Below are positions 61,005-64,000 of a DNA stretch of 64,000 bases, piece after piece (position 1 is the stretch's first letter; the number at the start of each line of letters is the position of its first letter). The notes under the pieces were generated by a model. That model ran no database searches and was not told the DNA's origin. It saw only the letters and a list, made by a program, of their open reading frames with translations. Source of the stretch: a bacterium. Lineage in GTDB: Bacteria > Cyanobacteriota > Vampirovibrionia > Gastranaerophilales > UBA9971. The stretch is from assembly GCA_037147175.1 (NCBI GenBank), contig JBAWVS010000005.1, positions 12,735 through 76,734 of the forward strand, in the 5' to 3' direction. The position numbers and the translations under genes are program-made.

Positions 61005-62255
61005 TTAAACTTTTGAATCGGTTTTTGTTTTTTCAGCTTCTTCTTTTTTATTTAAAGCTGCAAAATAATACTCAAAAGAAGCTCCGCCTAGAGTTCTGAC
61101 GCCATACATAAGTTTGTTCGTCTGCGCAAAATCACCTACGGTTCTTAAAGGAACTCCTCCCAGCAGTAGGGCTTTTGTTCCTCCTTTTTCTTTTCTTCCG
61201 ATGGCAAGCATGCCGATTGCATCGAGAAATAAACCTGAACCTATCATCAGGTTTGCAGCTTTTTCTACTATTTTGTTTTTCTTCCCGAAAATCATTAGAG
61301 GAATTCCGCCTGCATATAAGAGAATACTGGTAATTTTTCTGTTGTCAGAAGTTGGACTTAAAGACATAAAATCAGGAACTTCTTTTCGTTGCCTCAAAAC
61401 ATATTCTTTTGTCTGAACACATGCATTTTTAACAGATTCTGGCAAAGAAAGATGATCTTTTAAGCTGAATTTAACTATTTGGGAGATTTTTTTCGACAAA
61501 CTGTCTTTACTTCCTTTTATATCATATTCGAGTGTTTTGCCGCTTGTTTTGAGTGCCTCATCATTTTTTATTTTATTTGCAAGTCCGATATAATTAAAAG
61601 CATATCCAAGCAGTAAAAAGCCTTTTAGTCTGGATGAACCTTCATATTTTTCCATCATCATAAACGGGGTTGCGGCCGCCCATAAGATGCTTCCTAAAAG
61701 CATGCTGGGTTGTTTAACGGAAAAACTTGCGCCCACTATAGATGGAATGCTTACAAGATAACTAAACCCGAGTGAAATCCATCCAAGCTTGTTGGCATTT
61801 TTGCCTTTTATATGTATATTTTGTCCGTTTTCAAGTAATTTTTTTGCAAATGTTTTATATTTACCTTTTTCAGTCAGCCATTTCCCTAATCGTTCTATAC
61901 TGCTTTCACCAAATTCGCCTATTATTTTCTCTATTTCTTCTTTTTTCTTTTTTTCAGAAAGATTTTCAGATAATTTTTTAATTTTTGATTCTGTTAAATT
62001 ATTTGTTTTTCTTTCCATAAGTGCTGCAGGAATCATTAATAAGCCTGCTGCCAACTGCGCTACAGTTGAAACAACACCTGATATATATCCCCAATTTGTT
62101 TTTTTATCTTTCTTTTGAAAGTTATCAGCAGCATTATTTTCTTTTATTTCAGGCACAACAAAGCCTTCTCTATTTTGCTTTTTTCTATCGGCATTATTTG
62201 CTAGAGAATTCTGGTATGAAGCTTTATAATTTGCTGATATTAAAGGTTGTGTCAT
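61005..62255 (-). CDS. multi-helix membrane protein, unknown function
   Basis: A 416-residue protein that I do not recognise. The first 50 residues are very polar (MTQPLISANYKASYQNSLAN and an Asn/Lys-rich stretch). Then come about six hydrophobic segments in two groups (about 55-75, 155-200, and 300-390) separated by a charged, helical region (about 83-150). The C-terminus is acidic. Such a polar N-terminal extension is seen in other proteins here, though this one lacks the F-x-G motif. It lies alone between repeat E and dapL. Confidence 0.6.
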   Translation of the reverse strand: MTQPLISANYKASYQNSLANNADRKKQNREGFVVPEIKENNAADNFQKKDKKTNWGYISGVVSTVAQLAAGLLMIPAALMERKTNNLTESKIKKLSENLSEKKKKEEIEKIIGEFGESSIERLGKWLTEKGKYKTFAKKLLENGQNIHIKGKNANKLGWISLGFSYLVSIPSIVGASFSVKQPSMLLGSILWAAATPFMMMEKYEGSSRLKGFLLLGYAFNYIGLANKIKNDEALKTSGKTLEYDIKGSKDSLSKKISQIVKFSLKDHLSLPESVKNACVQTKEYVLRQRKEVPDFMSLSPTSDNRKITSILLYAGGIPLMIFGKKNKIVEKAANLMIGSGLFLDAIGMLAIGRKEKGGTKALLLGGVPLRTVGDFAQTNKLMYGVRTLGGASFEYYFAALNKKEEAEKTKTDSKV

Positions 62256-62355
62256 TAAATATTTATTTTCAAAAATTACAACTTACATCTTTTTAAAACA
62301 TGTAAATAAAAAAAATTGCTACTTAACTGTCTAGTATTTTACAGAAATTAACAAA

Positions 62356-62376
62356 AAAAGCGGCTAAACCGCTTCT
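62356..62376 (-). terminator. dapL terminator
   Basis: On the minus strand AAGCGG/CCGCTT with a 5-base loop runs into TTTTTTTG. The first arm overlaps the last codons and stop of dapL. Confidence 0.8.
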
Positions 62377-63551
62377 TTTGTCATGTTGTATGTAATTCCT
62401 GCTTTTTGCATTCTTTGGAGCGCTTCTTTTAATTTGTCTTCTTCAACGGTGAGAGCTATTCTGAAGAATCCTTCGCCCTTATCGCCGTAGCCTGTTCCCG
62501 GAGGAACAACAAGATGAGCTTTTTCAAGCATAATTTCAACAAATTCAACAGAAGTCATGCCCTGAGGAACAGGCAGCCACATATAAAAAGTTGCTTTAAG
62601 ATCTTCTATTTGCCATCCGAGTTCTCTTAATCCGTTAACCATAATGTCACGGCGTCTTTTGTAGATTTCGTTGAGTTTGTTAATTTCTGACTGTGGTGTT
62701 TCAAGAGCAACAATTCCGGCATTTTGAATAGCTTTGAAGGCACCGCTGTCTATATTGTTTTTTATTACAGAAAGTGATTTCATAAGTTTTGCCCCGCCTG
62801 CAACCCAACCGATTCTCCAGCCTGTCATATTATATGTTTTGCTGTGCGAGAAAAATTCAAGACAATAATCTTTTGCCCCTTCAAGTTCAAAGAAACTCGG
62901 AGCAACATATCCGTCATAAGTCATTTCACAGTAAGCCTGATCATGACAAATTAAAATATTATATTTTTTGGCAAATTCAAGAACCTTTTTAAAATATTCA
63001 AGATTTGCAACAGCACCTGTAGGATTGTTCGGGTAGTTTAAAAATATTAATTTTGCTTTTTTTGCAATTTCTTCAGGAATTTTGTCTAAATCGGGAAGAT
63101 AATTATTTTCAGGGTTTATCGGCATGAAATAAGGAGTTCCTCCTGCAAGATAAGTGGCATTTCTGTAAACAGGATATGCAGGATCAGGAACAAGCGTATA
63201 ATCTCCCGGATCAATAAATGCTAAAAACACATGAGCAATGCCTTCTTTTGAGCCGATAAGGGCAAGAATTTCTGTTTCAGCATCCAAATTTGCATTATAT
63301 CTTTTTTTCATCCAGTCAGCGCAAGCTTTTCTGAAGTCTTTTGTTCCCTGATAAGGCGGATAATTATGAGTCGAAGCATCGTCAATAGATTCATGCATTG
63401 CTTTAACAATGTGAGGGAAAGTGGGAGTATCAGGATCGCCAATCCCGAGACTTATAATATCGTATCCTTTTGCTTTTGCTTCATCAATTTTTTTGTCAAT
63501 TTCCGCAAAAATATATGGAGGAATTCTGTCTAATCTTTCTGACGGGTTCAT
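62364..63551 (-). CDS. dapL: LL-diaminopimelate aminotransferase
   Basis: A class I/II PLP aminotransferase of 395 residues that makes LL-diaminopimelate directly from tetrahydrodipicolinate, bypassing the succinylase route. The N-terminus MNPSERLDRIPPYIFAEIDK and IISLGIGDPDTPTFPHIV, the PLP lysine in FSHSKTYNMTGWRIGWVAGG, and FRIALTVEEDKLKEALQRM are family-typical. DapL is found in Cyanobacteria, plants, Chlamydiae and a few other groups, so it helps to place the organism. ATG 63551 has GAGG seven bases upstream; a TTG two codons before is less likely. It ends in its own terminator. Confidence 0.93.
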   Translation of the reverse strand: MNPSERLDRIPPYIFAEIDKKIDEAKAKGYDIISLGIGDPDTPTFPHIVKAMHESIDDASTHNYPPYQGTKDFRKACADWMKKRYNANLDAETEILALIGSKEGIAHVFLAFIDPGDYTLVPDPAYPVYRNATYLAGGTPYFMPINPENNYLPDLDKIPEEIAKKAKLIFLNYPNNPTGAVANLEYFKKVLEFAKKYNILICHDQAYCEMTYDGYVAPSFFELEGAKDYCLEFFSHSKTYNMTGWRIGWVAGGAKLMKSLSVIKNNIDSGAFKAIQNAGIVALETPQSEINKLNEIYKRRRDIMVNGLRELGWQIEDLKATFYMWLPVPQGMTSVEFVEIMLEKAHLVVPPGTGYGDKGEGFFRIALTVEEDKLKEALQRMQKAGITYNMTKEAV

Positions 63552-63707
63552 ATTCAATCCTCATTCTCTTATAAGCTTTTATCTTATCAATAAATTAGCA
63601 CAAAAAAATATTCATGTCTTTTTAGAGGTATTTTTGTTTTATGAATTTTCAAAAATTGAGTATTAAGAAATGTAAAATACGGTTTTTGTTTAGTGGAGGG
63701 TCTTTTG

Positions 63708-63770
63708 ATGAAAACACAAATTTTTTCCGCACTCTCGATGTCACTTTTTTTCTTGAGGGTTTTTAAGTAA
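63708..63770 (+). CDS. possible 20-residue peptide with strong ribosome site
   Basis: The ATG has GGAGG eight bases upstream, a better site than most genes in the window. It encodes MKTQIFSALSMSLFFLRVFK, a basic-hydrophobic peptide like a truncated signal sequence, and then stops. It precedes the partial gene at 63817 by about 46 bases and could be a leader peptide. No homology evidence. Confidence 0.3.
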   Translation: MKTQIFSALSMSLFFLRVFK

Positions 63771-63816
63771 ATAGCAAGCTATAAATAAAATATTCACAAA
63801 GAAAGGAAAAATTAAA

Positions 63817-64000
63817 ATGACAGTAAATTTTAGAACTTCAGTTCCAACTTACAATTATCAAAGAGCAAATCAGCAAAAACAAAAACCGGCTTTTGGCATG
63901 GTAGCAATCCCCAAAAAAGAACTTGGAATAAATGGAACAGTATTTTTAAATAATATTGTAGAAATGGGAAAAATAGTTTTAGAAAAGGAGGTGATTCTAG
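63817..64000 (+). CDS. hypothetical protein, 5' part, with N-terminal PAFGM motif
   Basis: Sixty-one codons of an open frame that continues past the window. It begins MTVNFRTSVPTYNYQRANQQ and then KQKPAFGMVAIPK, a polar Gln/Asn-rich N-terminus followed by P-A-F-G (residues 24-27), resembling the F-x-G motif of other proteins here. AAAGGA stands about 9 bases before ATG. Near the edge the DNA reads AAAAGGAGGTGATTCTAG, an almost ideal Shine-Dalgarno sequence. Another gene may therefore start just beyond and this one may be short. No family recognised. Confidence 0.6.
   Translation, partial: MTVNFRTSVPTYNYQRANQQKQKPAFGMVAIPKKELGINGTVFLNNIVEMGKIVLEKEVIL

Noticed and set aside
60917-61099. Plus-strand ORF MLTGQILRVKTLRMTICKN and onward
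   Set aside because: It reads through repeat copy E and the end of the convergent gene. The same peptide pattern (GQILR.K.LRMTI) arises in copy D from the repeat itself.
1-64000. tRNA, rRNA, CRISPR array, IS transposase or prophage genes
   Set aside because: I read the intergenic gaps and found no tRNA-like cloverleaf with a TTC motif, no regularly spaced repeats and no transposase or phage proteins. A tool search could still find a missed tRNA.

Overview
The window is about 64 kb of AT-rich, gene-dense bacterial chromosome. It carries close to 50 protein genes, no rRNA, no tRNA that I can see, no CRISPR array and no phage or IS transposase. The gene content points to a Gram-negative-type envelope: kdsA for KDO, rfbBCD for dTDP-rhamnose, the UDP-sugar enzymes UXS and GalE, and a type IV pilus secretin. 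It also shows LL-diaminopimelate aminotransferase (DapL), histidine kinases of a cyanobacterial flavour (a THDLK/AHDLK H-box followed by LAE and L(K)G.(Y/F)GEI), CHASE2-GGDEF, and several proteins with a short polar N-terminus ending in a Phe-x-Gly motif. Together these suggest a non-photosynthetic relative of Cyanobacteria (Melainabacteria/Vampirovibrionia, perhaps Gastranaerophilales-like). That placement is inference and was not tested by a search.

Layout. 0-9 kb: a partial yraN, prfB with a programmed +1 frameshift, two metallophosphatases, a PLP decarboxylase, an SDR and a chemoreceptor. 9-17 kb: pheT, a signal-less subtilase, dnaX and the rfbC-rfbB-rfbD operon. 17-22 kb: a marR-emrA-emrB efflux operon divergent from rfbC, then pepA and an OmpR-type regulator. 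22-29 kb: a type IV pilin-like protein, kdsA, two phosphohexomutases, an EF-hand protein and a small ferredoxin behind a 21-bp hairpin. 29-36 kb: a TPR protein, UXS, galE, leuS, an orphan histidine kinase and an S66 carboxypeptidase. 36-44 kb: a membrane protein, a large HExxH metallopeptidase, a structured leader and a CHASE2 diguanylate cyclase, a methyltransferase, a tandem-duplicated small protein and folE2. 44-51 kb: nupC, metW, a lipoprotein phosphoesterase, lysC and a 16-or-so-repeat TPR protein. 51-64 kb: a YgjP-type protease, a sigma factor with its own kinase and response regulator, the pilM-N-O-P-Q operon, an unknown membrane protein, dapL and a partial small protein.

How it fits together. 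Envelope sugar synthesis (rfb, kdsA, phosphohexomutases, UXS, GalE), pilus assembly and signalling (two related kinases, two regulators, a chemoreceptor, a diguanylate cyclase, an alternative sigma factor) dominate. Housekeeping translation and replication genes are scattered among them. Many convergent genes overlap by 4-9 bases or are separated by fewer than 15.

The non-coding part is unusually informative. It holds at least five copies or relatives of a palindromic repeat family, one flanked by a 15-bp direct repeat, and a 41-nt repeat present twice. It also holds a long hairpin that buries a ribosome-binding site, an A10 run in dnaX poised for slippage into a stop, and MarR-type inverted repeats. 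The candidate for an undescribed system is the recurring N-terminal [P/L/I/F]-[S/A]-F-x-G or closely similar motif on proteins that lack an ordinary signal peptide. They include a 5'-nucleotidase and a large zinc metallopeptidase, and the motif could be an export or sorting tag.
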